Part shown: positions 12,238-21,794 of the stretch, piece after piece
Layout: the number at the start of each line of letters is the position of its first letter
Numbering within the stretch: the stretch's first letter is position 1
NCBI RefSeq assembly: GCF_009466385.1
Contig: NZ_WIAQ01000003.1
Span: 62,001-126,000 of the forward strand
DNA length: 64,000 nucleotides
Reading direction: 5' to 3'
Origin: Peribacillus tepidiphilus
Lineage (GTDB): Bacteria; Bacillota; Bacilli; Bacillales; DSM-1321
Program-made: the position numbers and the translations under genes
Notes under the pieces: generated by a model
The model's input: only the letters and a program-made list of their open reading frames with translations
Told to the model about the DNA's origin: nothing
Databases searched by the model: none

Positions 12238-13191
12238 TTGAAGGTTATAGGCATAGAACATCCGCACTCCTTTTGTCCAGAGGACTTTCCGCCGCTCGCA
12301 ATGGCCCTTGGTTTCTTTGACGGAGTACATAAAGGACATCAAAAAGTAATCCGTACAGCAATAGAAGTTGCTCAAAAAAAAGGTTTAAAATCAGCAGTTA
12401 TGACTTTTCATCCACACCCTTCTGTTGTATTAGGAAAAAAGAAGGATGTTCATTATATAACTCCAGTAGAAGAAAAAATCCATTTAATATCGGATCTGGG
12501 TGTAGATTATATTTTTGTCGTGCACTTTTCCAAAGAATTTGCGAATCTCTTGCCACAAGAATTTGTCGATCAATATATTATTTCATTCAATGTTAAGCAT
12601 GTAGTTGCTGGTTTTGATTATTCGTATGGTCGTTTAGGGAAAGGAACAATGGAAACCATTCCTTTTCATTCACGTTCAGCTTTTTCTCATACGGTAGTAG
12701 AAAAACAAACCTACATGAATGATAAGGTGAGTTCTACAAGAATTAGGGAAGCTTTGCTTGAAGGGGATTTTATCGGTTTTGAGCAATTGACCGGTCGAAA
12801 ATATCAAACAAAGGGAGTAGTCATCCACGGTGAAAAAAGGGGAAGGAAGCTCGGTTTTCCTACTGCAAATATCGGGATGGATCAAAATTATATTATTCCC
12901 GCAACCGGTGTATATGCGGTTAGAATCTTAATTAGGAACAAGTGGTATGAAGGAGTGTGTAATATCGGTTACAAGCCAACCTTTCACCAGGATATTCCCG
13001 ATATTCCGAATGTTGAAGTGCATATATTTTCCTTCGATTCAGATATTTATGATGAAATGGTGACCATCGAATGGCATAAACGGCTTAGAAGCGAGAAGAA
13101 GTTTTCTGGTTTAGAAGAGCTCGTTACACAAATCCAAAAGGATAAAAATGAAACGCTTCAATATTTTCGTAATAGCCAAGCTTTATCATAA
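12238..13191 (+). CDS. ribF: Bifunctional riboflavin kinase / FAD synthetase RibF
   Basis: Makes FMN from riboflavin and FAD from FMN. 317 residues. The N-terminal nucleotidyltransferase domain shows ALGFFDGVHKGHQKV (HxGH-type motif) and SSTRIREAL; the C-terminal riboflavin kinase domain shows GRKLGFPTANI and the CNIGYKPTF motif. TTG start at 12238 after AGAGGAG. No FMN riboswitch is seen upstream; expression probably comes from the operon promoter. Confidence 0.97.
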   Translation: MKVIGIEHPHSFCPEDFPPLAMALGFFDGVHKGHQKVIRTAIEVAQKKGLKSAVMTFHPHPSVVLGKKKDVHYITPVEEKIHLISDLGVDYIFVVHFSKEFANLLPQEFVDQYIISFNVKHVVAGFDYSYGRLGKGTMETIPFHSRSAFSHTVVEKQTYMNDKVSSTRIREALLEGDFIGFEQLTGRKYQTKGVVIHGEKRGRKLGFPTANIGMDQNYIIPATGVYAVRILIRNKWYEGVCNIGYKPTFHQDIPDIPNVEVHIFSFDSDIYDEMVTIEWHKRLRSEKKFSGLEELVTQIQKDKNETLQYFRNSQALS

Positions 13192-13197
13192 AAATGC

Positions 13198-13226
13198 TTG
13201 CTATTTTAATAAAAAGAGTGTATGAT
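13198..13226 (+). promoter_or_regulatory. SigA-type promoter of rpsO
   Basis: TTGCTA, 17-bp spacer, TATGAT, located just after the ribF stop and about 100 bases before rpsO. Confidence 0.7.
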
Positions 13227-13244
13227 AGCATTTGTATGAAATGA

Positions 13245-13300
13245 ACCACTGCTTGGCTAGTCGATTCACCGACGCTAGCTCGGCATTTGGGGATTTTTAA
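13245..13300 (+). promoter_or_regulatory. Structured rpsO 5' leader, candidate S15 autoregulatory RNA
   Basis: The leader folds around GCTAGTCG (13256-13263) paired with CGA/CTAGC (13270-13279) with a CG bulge, flanked by further partial pairing. S15 proteins of Bacillaceae are known to bind their own mRNA leader (described for Geobacillus stearothermophilus). Assigning this one to that class is inference from position and structure. Confidence 0.5.
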
Positions 13301-13310
13301 TGATATTTAG

Positions 13311-13592
<282 letters not shown>

Positions 13593-13611
13593 TCTTTGCA
13601 AATGCAAAGGC

Positions 13612-13640
13612 AAAAAGCGGGAAATGTCCCGCTTTTTTGC
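13612..13640 (+). terminator. rpsO terminator
   Basis: AAAAGCGGGA paired with TCCCGCTTTTTT, twenty bases after the rpsO stop. Confidence 0.92.
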
Positions 13641-13666
13641 TATAATAATAAAGAAATCAAGGAATG

Positions 13667-13691
13667 CTCGGCAGATGCCGAGTTTTATTTT
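13667..13691 (+). terminator. Second terminator-like hairpin in the pnp leader
   Basis: CTCGGC-AGAT-GCCGAG followed by TTTTATTTT. A TATAAT at 13641 lies between the rpsO terminator and this hairpin, so it may be a back-up terminator for rpsO or an attenuator in a pnp transcript; the sequence does not decide. Confidence 0.5.
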
Positions 13692-13827
13692 GGCTATTTA
13701 AGTAAAATATTATGAAAAGTTTCGATATATCTGTATGTTAAGACTGTTAATGTTACGCTATTTAGTGCATAATAAAAATAGTTTGTTTTTAAATTCGTTT
13801 ATTAAACATTTACATAAATAGTAAAAT

Positions 13828-13851
13828 CGATTAAGAATGTAATCTTAATCG
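13828..13851 (+). promoter_or_regulatory. Hairpin just upstream of the pnp ribosome binding site
   Basis: A perfect 8-bp stem, CGATTAAG and CTTAATCG, with an AT loop, ending 17 bases before the pnp Shine-Dalgarno. It could affect mRNA stability or translation of pnp. Confidence 0.5.
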
Positions 13852-13882
13852 TATGATGCAAATTGTAGAGAGGGGTTTCATT

Positions 13883-15988
13883 ATGGAACAAACAAAAAAA
13901 ACCTATTCCATAGATTGGGCCGGAAGGGAATTGACTGTTGAAATCGGACAACTAGCTAAGCAAGCAAACGGCGCTGCGCTTATACGTTATGGTGATACAG
14001 TAGTGTTAAGTACGGCTACAGCTTCAAAAGATCCAAAAACAGTGGACTTCTTCCCATTGACTGTTAACTATGAAGAAAGATTGTATGCCGTTGGTAAAAT
14101 TCCTGGTGGTTTCATAAAGCGTGAGGGAAGACCAAGTGAAAAGGCAATTTTGGCAAGTCGTCTTATTGATCGACCAATACGTCCGCTGTTTGCAGATGGC
14201 TTCCGTAATGAAGTGCAGGTTGTCAGCATCGTTATGAGTGTTGACCAGGACTGCTCATCAGAAATTGCAGCAATGTTTGGCTCATCATTAGCACTTTCTG
14301 TGTCCGATATTCCGTTTCAAGGACCTATTGCAGGTGTTATTGTTGGAAGAGTGGACGGCAACTTTGTGATCAATCCAACAGTTGAACAAATGGAAAAAAG
14401 CGATATCAATCTAACAGTTGCTGGTACAAAGGATGCGATCAACATGGTTGAAGCAGGAGCTAATGAAGTGCCAGAGGAAGTCATGCTTGAAGCAATTATG
14501 TTTGGTCACGAAGAAATCAAGCGCTTAATTGCATTCCAAGAACAGATTGTGGCGGAAATCGGGAAAGAAAAGATGGAAGTTACACTTTATGAAGTGGACC
14601 AGCAATTATATGAAGAAGTATCTTCTATGTGTGAAAGCGATATTAATCAAGCAGTTCAAGTACAAGAAAAGCATGCCCGTGAAGATGCAATAAAAGAGGT
14701 TAAGGATCGTGTTATTGCTTATTACGAGGAAAAGGAAGCGGATGAAGAGACGCTTAAACAAGTGAAGGAAATTTTGGGAAGCCTCGTGAAAAAAGAAGTC
14801 CGTCGACTTATTACAGAGGAAAAGATACGTCCAGATGGACGTAAGCCTGATGAAATCCGTCCACTTTCTTCTGAGGTTGGACTGCTTCCACGTACACATG
14901 GATCTGGTTTATTCACTCGAGGCCAGACACAAGCGTTATCGATCTGTACTTTAGGTGCTTTAGGTGATGTGCAAATTTTAGACGGATTGGGTGTAGAAGA
15001 ATCTAAACGTTTTATGCACCACTATAACTTTCCACCATTCAGCGTTGGGGAAACTGGAATGATGAGAGGTCCTGGACGACGTGAAATTGGTCATGGCGCG
15101 CTTGGTGAAAGAGCACTTGAGCCTGTTATACCTTCCGAAAAGGAGTTCCCTTATACGATTCGTCTCGTATCTGAAGTACTAGAATCAAACGGTTCAACTT
15201 CTCAAGCAAGCATTTGTGCGAGTACTTTGGCTATGATGGATGCAGGTGTGCCGATCAAGGCTCCTGTAGCTGGTATTGCCATGGGATTAATTAAAAAAGA
15301 TGAGCATTATACGATTTTAACAGATATTCAAGGTATGGAAGACCATTTGGGCGATATGGACTTTAAAGTTGCTGGCACTGAAAAAGGTGTAACGGCCCTT
15401 CAAATGGATATTAAAATTGAAGGACTTTCCCGTGAAATTTTAGAAGAGGCCCTTCAACAAGCCAAGCGTGGAAGATTGCATATTCTAGAATCTATGCTTG
15501 CGACAATGAAGGAGCCGCGTGCTGAATTATCACAATATGCGCCAAAGATTTTAACCATGACCATTAACCCAGACAAGATACGTGATGTCATTGGGCCAAG
15601 TGGTAAGCAAATTAACAAGATCATTGAAGAAACAGGTGTTAAGATTGATATTGAACAAGATGGCACCATCTTCATTTCTTCTGTTAATGAAGAAAACAAC
15701 CAAAAGGCGAAGAAAATTATTGAAGAAATCGTCCGTGAAGTAGAAGTTGGTAAAACGTATCTAGGAAAAGTCAAACGCATTGAGAAATTCGGTGCATTCG
15801 TAGAAATTTTCAGCGGAAAAGACGGGTTGGTTCATATTTCGGAGCTTGCTGAAGAGCGTGTCGGTAAAGTGGAGGATGTGGTATCAATCGGTGACGAAAT
15901 ACTTGTCAAGGTTACGGAAATCGATAAGCAAGGCCGTGTAAACCTTTCAAGGAAAGCTGTATTAAAAGAACAAAAAGCAGCAAATTAA
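13883..15988 (+). CDS. pnp: Polyribonucleotide nucleotidyltransferase (PNPase)
   Basis: 3'-5' phosphorolytic exoribonuclease of the RNA degradosome. Start at 13883 ([17 protein letters not shown]) behind GAGAGGGG; 701 residues. Two RNase PH-like domains (first about 10-230, second about 310-550 with [20 protein letters not shown]), a KH domain with [17 protein letters not shown] near 570, and an S1 domain (about 620-690, [15 protein letters not shown]). Alone between two terminators. Confidence 0.99.
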   Translation: MEQTKKTYSIDWAGRELTVEIGQLAKQANGAALIRYGDTVVLSTATASKDPKTVDFFPLTVNYEERLYAVGKIPGGFIKREGRPSEKAILASRLIDRPIRPLFADGFRNEVQVVSIVMSVDQDCSSEIAAMFGSSLALSVSDIPFQGPIAGVIVGRVDGNFVINPTVEQMEKSDINLTVAGTKDAINMVEAGANEVPEEVMLEAIMFGHEEIKRLIAFQEQIVAEIGKEKMEVTLYEVDQQLYEEVSSMCESDINQAVQVQEKHAREDAIKEVKDRVIAYYEEKEADEETLKQVKEILGSLVKKEVRRLITEEKIRPDGRKPDEIRPLSSEVGLLPRTHGSGLFTRGQTQALSICTLGALGDVQILDGLGVEESKRFMHHYNFPPFSVGETGMMRGPGRREIGHGALGERALEPVIPSEKEFPYTIRLVSEVLESNGSTSQASICASTLAMMDAGVPIKAPVAGIAMGLIKKDEHYTILTDIQGMEDHLGDMDFKVAGTEKGVTALQMDIKIEGLSREILEEALQQAKRGRLHILESMLATMKEPRAELSQYAPKILTMTINPDKIRDVIGPSGKQINKIIEETGVKIDIEQDGTIFISSVNEENNQKAKKIIEEIVREVEVGKTYLGKVKRIEKFGAFVEIFSGKDGLVHISELAEERVGKVEDVVSIGDEILVKVTEIDKQGRVNLSRKAVLKEQKAAN

Positions 15989-15997
15989 CAACTAACC

Positions 15998-16029
15998 AGC
16001 ATGTAGGCCTATAGTCTGCATGCTTTTTT
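15998..16029 (+). terminator. pnp terminator
   Basis: An 11-bp stem starting AGCATG and ending CATGCT with two G-U pairs, followed by a T-run, ten bases after the pnp stop. Confidence 0.85.
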
Positions 16030-16146
16030 CATGGTTCTACCTTGTCCACCTTTTGCATATGATTTGATGGGAGAAGTTTAATTATAGTTATGCATTCAAG
16101 TTAACACTATATATATTATGTAAACTTTGGTTAAGGGGGCAAGAAA

Positions 16147-17106
16147 ATGCGGTGGAATTGGAAACAATTTGTTGCAGTGGTTATTATAATAGGGGTATCA
16201 TGGATGTTAGTGCAATTACCTGTGATTTCCCACTATATCTATACTTTAAAGAGTCATTATATTCCGGTAATTGCCAATAAAAATTCATTGTTGGAAGAAA
16301 TTAAGAAAAAAGCTGAATTGTATTCAATTCCACCACAGGATGCAAAAATTGATCCAATTTGGAAAACGGTTCCTGGATATAATGGATTAGAAGTTGATAT
16401 TGAGGAATCCTTTAATAATATGGAAGAAGACGGAGTATTTGATGAGAAAAAACTTGTTTTTCACCAAATTTCTCCAAAGAAGCATTTAGAGGATTTGCCT
16501 CCGGCTCCCATTTATCGGGCACATCCCGAAAAGCCAGTCGCTTCGTTTTTGATTAATGTTGCTTGGGGTAATGAATATTTAAAAGACATGCTTTCGACTT
16601 TAAAAAAACATGATGTAAAGGCCACCTTTTTTCTAGAAGGGAAATGGACAAAAAATAATCCCGAGTTTGCTAAAATGATTGCTGAAGCGGGACATGAAAT
16701 CGGAAATCATTCCTACTCTCATCCAAATATGAAATTGCTTGGTTCAGAGGCCACTATGCAAGAACTTAAAGAAACGAATGAAATAATCAGAGCGGTTACT
16801 GGTGTAACCTGTATTTGGTTTGCGCCACCAAGTGGAAGTTATAGCGAAGTGACCGTGAAAAAAGCAGCAGAGCTTAACATGAGAACGATTATGTGGAGTG
16901 TAGATACAATTGATTGGCAAAAGCCTGCTCCTCATGTTTTAGTAGAAAGGGTCGTGTCAAAGGTTCATAATGGAGCTTTTATCCTTATGCATCCCACTGA
17001 ATCAACTTCTGTTTCATTAGAAACATTAATACTAAACATAAAAAAGAAAGGAATCCGATTAACGACCGTTTCGGAAGCCTTAAAGGAGAAAAGAATGTTT
17101 CGATAG
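16147..17106 (+). CDS. ylxY: NodB-fold polysaccharide deacetylase-like protein YlxY
   Basis: 319 residues, the size of B. subtilis YlxY. An N-terminal signal anchor (about residues 7-28, FVAVVIIIGVSWMLV) directs it to the membrane or outside. The NodB domain starts near residue 130. Its metal-binding histidines are present (NHSYSHPN), but the canonical TFDDG start, which provides the catalytic and metal aspartates, reads LINVAWGNEY. This suggests altered or absent deacetylase activity. It precedes mlpA and spore genes, as in B. subtilis; its exact function is unknown. Confidence 0.9.
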   Translation: MRWNWKQFVAVVIIIGVSWMLVQLPVISHYIYTLKSHYIPVIANKNSLLEEIKKKAELYSIPPQDAKIDPIWKTVPGYNGLEVDIEESFNNMEEDGVFDEKKLVFHQISPKKHLEDLPPAPIYRAHPEKPVASFLINVAWGNEYLKDMLSTLKKHDVKATFFLEGKWTKNNPEFAKMIAEAGHEIGNHSYSHPNMKLLGSEATMQELKETNEIIRAVTGVTCIWFAPPSGSYSEVTVKKAAELNMRTIMWSVDTIDWQKPAPHVLVERVVSKVHNGAFILMHPTESTSVSLETLILNIKKKGIRLTTVSEALKEKRMFR

Positions 17107-17133
17107 GATCGGTTGTATGTATTATACAGTAAT

Positions 17134-17157
17134 AAATGCTCTATTTGGGCATTTTTA
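17134..17157 (+). terminator. ylxY terminator
   Basis: Eight-base stem AAATGCTC with GGGCATTT (one G-U), five-base loop, then TT-rich tail. Confidence 0.6.
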
Positions 17158-17229
17158 TATTAGCTTATTGTTTATTGAACTATCTGACTTAAACAAAGCA
17201 TTGCACCATGATTTAGGGAGGAATTATTT

Positions 17230-18465
17230 TTGATTAAGAAGTATACATGTCAAAACGGAGTAAGAATTGTACTAGAACAAATTCCGACTGTACGATCCGT
17301 TGCAATTGGTCTTTGGATTAAAACAGGTTCAATTGATGAAACTCCAGAGAACAACGGAATTTCTCACTTTCTTGAACATATGTTTTTTAAAGGGACAACA
17401 ACAAGAAGCGCGAGAGATATTGCGGAATCCTTTGATAGCATTGGTGGTCAAGTAAATGCTTTTACCTCCAAAGAATATACTTGCTATTATGCCAAGGTAT
17501 TGGATACGCATGCTAGCTTTGCATTGGAAGTACTTTCAGATATGTTTTTTAATTCAACATTTGAAGATGAAGAGCTTCAAAAAGAAAAAAATGTTGTATT
17601 TGAAGAAATAAAAATGTATGAAGATACACCAGATGATATTGTTCATGATCTATTAAGCAAAGCTGTATACGAAAATCATCCACTAGGGTACCCAATCCTC
17701 GGAACGGAGGAAACACTTTCCACTTTTACAAGTGATACATTAAAGCAATATGTTCATGACATGTACACGCCAGAAAAGCTCGTCATTTCGATTGCGGGAA
17801 ATGTGAATGAAACCTTTATAAAGGAAGCCGAGAAGCTTTTTGGAAGCTTCACTAGAGGTGTTCGTAAACAAACGGTTGAAAAACCTCACTTTCACACAAA
17901 TGCACGATCTAGAAAAAAAGAAACAGAACAAGCGCATCTATGCTTAGGTTTTGAAGGGCTTCCAATCGGACATGAAGATATATACAGCTTAATTGTCCTT
18001 AATAATATTCTTGGAGGAAGTATGAGTAGTCGACTGTTCCAGGAAGTCCGTGAGCAAAGAGGTTTAGCTTATTCTATTTATTCATACCATTCATCTTATC
18101 AAGACAGTGGTATGGTAACGATTTATGGCGGAACAGGGGCTAACCAGCTTGATTTATTATTTGAAACAATCCAACATACTCTGGATGCTCTTAAAAAGGA
18201 TGGAATTACGTCAAAAGAATTAAAAAACAGTAAAGAACAGCTTAAAGGAAGCTTAATGCTAAGCCTTGAAAGTACAAATAGCCGTATGAGTAGAAATGGA
18301 AAAAATGAGCTGCTGTTAAAGCGACATCGTTCTTTGGATGAAATTGTAGAGCAAATTGATGCCGTAACGGAGGAAAGCGTACACAGACTGACCAAACAAA
18401 TTTTTACTGACAAATTTTCGACTGCTTTGATCAGCCCAATCGAAGGCTGGTCTAAAATAAAGTAA
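17230..18465 (+). CDS. mlpA: M16 zinc metallopeptidase MlpA
   Basis: 411-residue M16B (processing peptidase-like) protease. The inverted zinc motif HFLEH is at residues 46-50, with the downstream NVVFEEIKMYEDTPDD glutamate region. The C-terminal half-domain contains the glycine-rich LGGSMSSRLFQEVREQRGLAYS segment. TTG start at 17230 behind AGGGAGG. The B. subtilis homologue MlpA/YmxG is linked to control of extracellular protease expression. Confidence 0.95.
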   Translation: MIKKYTCQNGVRIVLEQIPTVRSVAIGLWIKTGSIDETPENNGISHFLEHMFFKGTTTRSARDIAESFDSIGGQVNAFTSKEYTCYYAKVLDTHASFALEVLSDMFFNSTFEDEELQKEKNVVFEEIKMYEDTPDDIVHDLLSKAVYENHPLGYPILGTEETLSTFTSDTLKQYVHDMYTPEKLVISIAGNVNETFIKEAEKLFGSFTRGVRKQTVEKPHFHTNARSRKKETEQAHLCLGFEGLPIGHEDIYSLIVLNNILGGSMSSRLFQEVREQRGLAYSIYSYHSSYQDSGMVTIYGGTGANQLDLLFETIQHTLDALKKDGITSKELKNSKEQLKGSLMLSLESTNSRMSRNGKNELLLKRHRSLDEIVEQIDAVTEESVHRLTKQIFTDKFSTALISPIEGWSKIK

Positions 18466-18547
18466 AACGGCTGTTAAAGATTTTACTTCTAAGCTGTCCA
18501 TTCTGACTATATGTATAGTATAGGAACACTGTAAAGAGGTGACAGGA

Positions 18548-18799
18548 ATGAGGCTTAGTGAGCTTAGCGGTAAAGAAATTGTCGATGTGAAAAGGGCAGA
18601 ACGTTTAGGCATTCTCGGTCAGACGGATTTGGAAATATCAGAAAGCGGTCAAATTGTTGCACTGATTATCCCTTCGGTTAAATGGTTCGGTTTTCGAAAA
18701 AACGGAAATGAAATTAGAGTCCCTTGGAAACATATAAAAAAAATCGGAAGCGATATGATTATTATTGATATACCTGAAAATCAATACGAACAGGATTAA
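18548..18799 (+). CDS. ymxH: PRC-barrel protein YmxH (YlmC/YmxH family)
   Basis: An 83-residue PRC-barrel domain protein (MRLSELSGKEIVDVKRAERLG start). The ATG at 18548 is chosen because GAGGTG/AGGA lies just upstream and the family starts with MRLSEL. YlmC/YmxH proteins are found in spore formers and are of unknown molecular function. Located between mlpA and dpaA as in B. subtilis, closed by a strong terminator. Confidence 0.9.
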   Translation: MRLSELSGKEIVDVKRAERLGILGQTDLEISESGQIVALIIPSVKWFGFRKNGNEIRVPWKHIKKIGSDMIIIDIPENQYEQD

Positions 18800-18809
18800 C
18801 ATGATGAAC

Positions 18810-18850
18810 GGCCCAAATGGAAGATCATTTTCCATTTGGGCCATTTTTTT
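18810..18850 (+). terminator. ymxH terminator
   Basis: A perfect GGCCCAAATGGA/TCCATTTGGGCC stem followed by seven T residues. Confidence 0.95.
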
Positions 18851-18908
18851 ATGACAAATGTGTAATACCCGAATCTTAAAATCTAAATAAACAAAACGTG
18901 TCCTTATT

Positions 18909-18937
18909 CACATAACAGGCTCCCGATTCATACTATG
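18909..18937 (+). promoter_or_regulatory. Candidate SigK promoter of dpaAB
   Basis: CACA, 16-bp spacer, CATACTATG, close to the mother-cell SigK consensus (AC, 16 bp, CATAnnnTA), 57 bases upstream of dpaA. spoVF is a SigK-dependent operon in B. subtilis. The cotE promoter at 56800 has the same CACA-16-CATAnnATG form. Confidence 0.6.
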
Positions 18938-18993
18938 TGAAGGTAAAAAAACGATTCAGAGGCTTATTTCTCATAGAAGAAGGTGAAGTTTGA

Positions 18994-19896
18994 ATGCTTA
19001 CAGGCATGCAAATTGCAGTAATAGGCGGAGATGCAAGACAGCTTGAAGTCATTAGAAAATTAACAGAACAAGACGCAAAGCTTTGGCTAATTGGCTTTGA
19101 GCAGCTTGATCACGCCTTTTCTGGTGCAGTGAAAGAGAAAATGGAGGATGTTGACTTTTCTGAGATAGATGCCATTATTTTGCCTGTTCCAGGTACCAAT
19201 TTAAAAGGCGAGGTAGAAACGATTTTTTCTAATGAAATTGTATTCATAACAGAGGAACTACTTGCTAAAACTCCGCCTAATTGCACCATTTATTCTGGGA
19301 TCAGCAATGCTTATTTAAATGGAATTACTAAAAAGACAAATCGTAAGCTAATCCAATTATTCGAAAGGGACGATGTAGCCATCTATAATTCCATACCGAC
19401 AGTAGAAGGGACCATTATGATGGCGATTCAACATACGGATTTTACCATTCATGGATCAAAAGTTGTTGTTCTTGGTCTTGGTAGAGTGGGGATGAGCGTA
19501 GCCCGGACTTTTAAAGCGCTCGGAGCCAAAGTAAAAGTCGGAGCACGCAGGAGTGAGCATATGGCTCGTATTACTGAAATGGCTTTACACCCATTTCATT
19601 TAGACCAACTGAAAGATGAAATAAAGGATGCGGATATTTGTATTAACACGATACCGGTTGAAGTGGTCACAGCAAGTGTAATTGCCCAAATGCCATCCCA
19701 TACTTTAATCATAGATTTAGCATCAAAACCGGGAGGAACCGATTTTAGATATGCAGAAAAAAGGGGAATCAAAGCTCTTTTAGCTCCTGGTCTACCAGGT
19801 ATTGTTGCTCCAAAAACTGCAGGAAAAATTCTTGCAAATGTTCTCTCACAGCTTTTGACCGACGAATTGAATAAAAGAAAGGGGAAAACAACATGA
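18994..19896 (+). CDS. dpaA: Dipicolinate synthase subunit A
   Basis: With DpaB converts 4-hydroxy-tetrahydrodipicolinate, made from aspartate semialdehyde by DapA, to dipicolinic acid for the spore core. 300 residues; the N-terminal MLTGMQIAVIGGDARQLE and the Rossmann motif VLGLGRVGMSVARTF (about 163-177) are diagnostic. AAGGTGAAG precedes the ATG. It overlaps dpaB by ATGA, and the precursor genes asd, dapG and dapA follow. Confidence 0.98.
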   Translation: MLTGMQIAVIGGDARQLEVIRKLTEQDAKLWLIGFEQLDHAFSGAVKEKMEDVDFSEIDAIILPVPGTNLKGEVETIFSNEIVFITEELLAKTPPNCTIYSGISNAYLNGITKKTNRKLIQLFERDDVAIYNSIPTVEGTIMMAIQHTDFTIHGSKVVVLGLGRVGMSVARTFKALGAKVKVGARRSEHMARITEMALHPFHLDQLKDEIKDADICINTIPVEVVTASVIAQMPSHTLIIDLASKPGGTDFRYAEKRGIKALLAPGLPGIVAPKTAGKILANVLSQLLTDELNKRKGKTT

Positions 19897-20492
19897 GTTT
19901 AAAGGGGAAAAGAATTGGTTTTGGATTAACCGGCTCCCATTGCACATACGACATCGTATTTCCAGAAATTGAAAAATTGGTGAATGAAGGGGCAGAGGTA
20001 ATCCCAATCGTCACCTTTACTGTGAAAAACACAGAAACTCGGTTCGGTAATGGAGAGGATTGGGTAAAGAGAATTGAAAAGCTGACAGGACATCATGTCA
20101 TCGATACAATTGTGAAGGCGGAGCCTCTAGGTCCAAAGCTACCGCTAGATTGTATGGTCATCGCACCGCTTACAGGAAACAGCATGAGTAAGCTAGCAAA
20201 TGCATTGACAGACTCACCTGTCTTGATGGCAGCGAAAGCAACGATGAGAAATCATCGACCAGTAGTATTGGGAATCTCAACAAACGATGCACTGGGACTT
20301 AATGGAGTAAATTTAATGAGGTTAATGGCAGCAAAAGATATCTATTTTATTCCTTATGGTCAAGATGATCCGCATAAGAAACCGAATTCAATGGTCGCAC
20401 GTATGTCTTTATTGAAGGATACCATTCTTTTTGCTATTAAAGGAGAACAAATCCAGCCTGTTATCGTCGAGAAATTCAGGGACGGAGAATAA
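19893..20492 (+). CDS. dpaB: Dipicolinate synthase subunit B (flavoprotein-like)
   Basis: 199 residues, flavoprotein (UbiX/HFCD-like) fold with GFGLTGSHCTYDIVFPEI at the N-terminus and MVIAPLTGNSMSKLANALTD in the middle. Partner of DpaA in the sporulating mother cell. Translationally coupled to dpaA by a four-base overlap. Confidence 0.98.
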   Translation: MSLKGKRIGFGLTGSHCTYDIVFPEIEKLVNEGAEVIPIVTFTVKNTETRFGNGEDWVKRIEKLTGHHVIDTIVKAEPLGPKLPLDCMVIAPLTGNSMSKLANALTDSPVLMAAKATMRNHRPVVLGISTNDALGLNGVNLMRLMAAKDIYFIPYGQDDPHKKPNSMVARMSLLKDTILFAIKGEQIQPVIVEKFRDGE

Positions 20493-20527
20493 CCGAAAGG
20501 ATACTATCTGATTGTTTAGAAAAAATG

Positions 20528-20558
20528 TTGTTCTTTTCACAATTTAATATGATAAAAT
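20528..20558 (+). promoter_or_regulatory. Candidate promoter of asd-dapG-dapA
   Basis: Extended -10 TGATAAAAT at 20550-20558; the best -35 is TTGTTC at 20528 with a long 19-bp spacer. It would uncouple vegetative asd from the sporulation-specific dpaAB. Confidence 0.45.
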
Positions 20559-20616
20559 AAGTGATATTAACTTTAGAAATCATTATGAAAACGATTGTTT
20601 TAGAAGAGGGGTAGGA

Positions 20617-21675
20617 ATGATGGAAGAGAGAAAAGGTCTTAACGTAGCAGTAGTTGGAGCAACGGGTGCGGTTGGACAACAAATGATTCAAACGTTGGAA
20701 AAAAGAGAATTGCCGATTAAAAAATTGACTCTTTTATCTTCTGCTCGTTCAGCAGGAACAAAGATTACGTTTAAAGGTGAAGAAGTGGTTGTACAAGAAG
20801 CTAAGCCTGAAAGCTTCGAAGGCATCGATATTGCGTTATTCAGTGCAGGTGGTAGTGTCTCAAAAGTGCTTGCGCCTGAAGCCGCAAAAAGAGGAGCAAT
20901 CGTAATTGATAATACGAGTGCTTTCCGCATGGATGAAAATGTTCCGTTAGTCGTACCAGAAGTAAATGAAGAAGATTTGAAAAAACATAATGGTATCATT
21001 GCAAATCCAAATTGTTCTACAATACAGATGGTTGTTGCTCTAGAGCCAATTAGAAAAGCATTTGGTTTGAAAAAAGTACTCGTCTCTACTTACCAAGCCG
21101 TATCAGGAGCAGGTGCAGCTGCGATCAATGAATTAAAAGATCAATCTCAGGCTATTTTAAATGGTGAAGAATTTACGCCTGAGGTTTTACCAGTGAAAGC
21201 TGATAACAAACATTATCAAATTGCATTTAATGCCATTCCTCAAATTGATAAGTTCCAGGACAATGGCTTCACATATGAAGAAATGAAAATGATCAATGAA
21301 ACGAAAAAAATTATGCATATGCCGGAGCTTAAAGTTGCGGCAACATGTGTGAGAATACCAGTGGTAACAGGTCACTCTGAGTCTGTATATATAGAAATAG
21401 AACAGGACGGAGTGACTGTTGCGGACGTAAAAGAATTATTGTCACGTGCTCCAGGTGTTGTGCTGGAGGATCAACCGGAAGAGCAGCTTTATCCAATGCC
21501 AGCAAATTGTGTAGGCAAAAATGATGTATTTGTCGGAAGAATTCGGAAAGATTTGGATGAGGATAAAGGTTTCCATATGTGGATTGTTTCTGATAATCTT
21601 TTAAAAGGAGCAGCATGGAACTCTGTTCAAATTGCTGAAAGCTTACTAAAGCTAGGACTGGTTACATTAAAATAA
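20617..21675 (+). CDS. asd: Aspartate-semialdehyde dehydrogenase
   Basis: Reduces aspartyl phosphate to aspartate semialdehyde, the branch point to lysine/diaminopimelate, dipicolinate, threonine and methionine. 352 residues (start could also be one codon later). NADP-binding [14 protein letters not shown] at the N-terminus; active-site cysteine at 133 in NPNCSTIQM. Followed by dapG after a leader with a long hairpin. Confidence 0.98.
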   Translation: MMEERKGLNVAVVGATGAVGQQMIQTLEKRELPIKKLTLLSSARSAGTKITFKGEEVVVQEAKPESFEGIDIALFSAGGSVSKVLAPEAAKRGAIVIDNTSAFRMDENVPLVVPEVNEEDLKKHNGIIANPNCSTIQMVVALEPIRKAFGLKKVLVSTYQAVSGAGAAAINELKDQSQAILNGEEFTPEVLPVKADNKHYQIAFNAIPQIDKFQDNGFTYEEMKMINETKKIMHMPELKVAATCVRIPVVTGHSESVYIEIEQDGVTVADVKELLSRAPGVVLEDQPEEQLYPMPANCVGKNDVFVGRIRKDLDEDKGFHMWIVSDNLLKGAAWNSVQIAESLLKLGLVTLK

Positions 21676-21689
21676 TAAAAGATTAAACG

Positions 21690-21774
21690 GAAGGGGTGAC
21701 CAATAGTGTCAGGCAAACAAACACACTTTTCATGTGGTTTTCTATGCTTGGTACAAAAGTTGGTCTCCCCCTTC
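21690..21774 (+). repeat. Long hairpin element in the asd-dapG gap
   Basis: Arms GAAGGGGTGACCAA (21690-21703) and TTGGTCTCCCCCTTC (21760-21774) pair with one bulge and one mismatch, enclosing a 56-base loop containing TGTCAGGC. The left arm resembles the one at 38560 (TGACCAATA.GTG). It ends three bases before the dapG Shine-Dalgarno, so it may affect dapG translation as well as being a dispersed repeat. Confidence 0.55.
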
Positions 21775-21794
21775 ATTTGAGGAGTATGTTAAAC

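Noticed and set aside
20493-20616. Lysine riboswitch before asd
   Set aside because: The gap is only 124 bases with no conserved lysine-riboswitch core; dapG-type aspartokinase loci usually lack it.
21696-21794. N-terminal extension of dapG
   Set aside because: It would translate through the hairpin element, has no ATG in frame before the hairpin loop with a site, and the family begins MKIIVQKFGGTSV.
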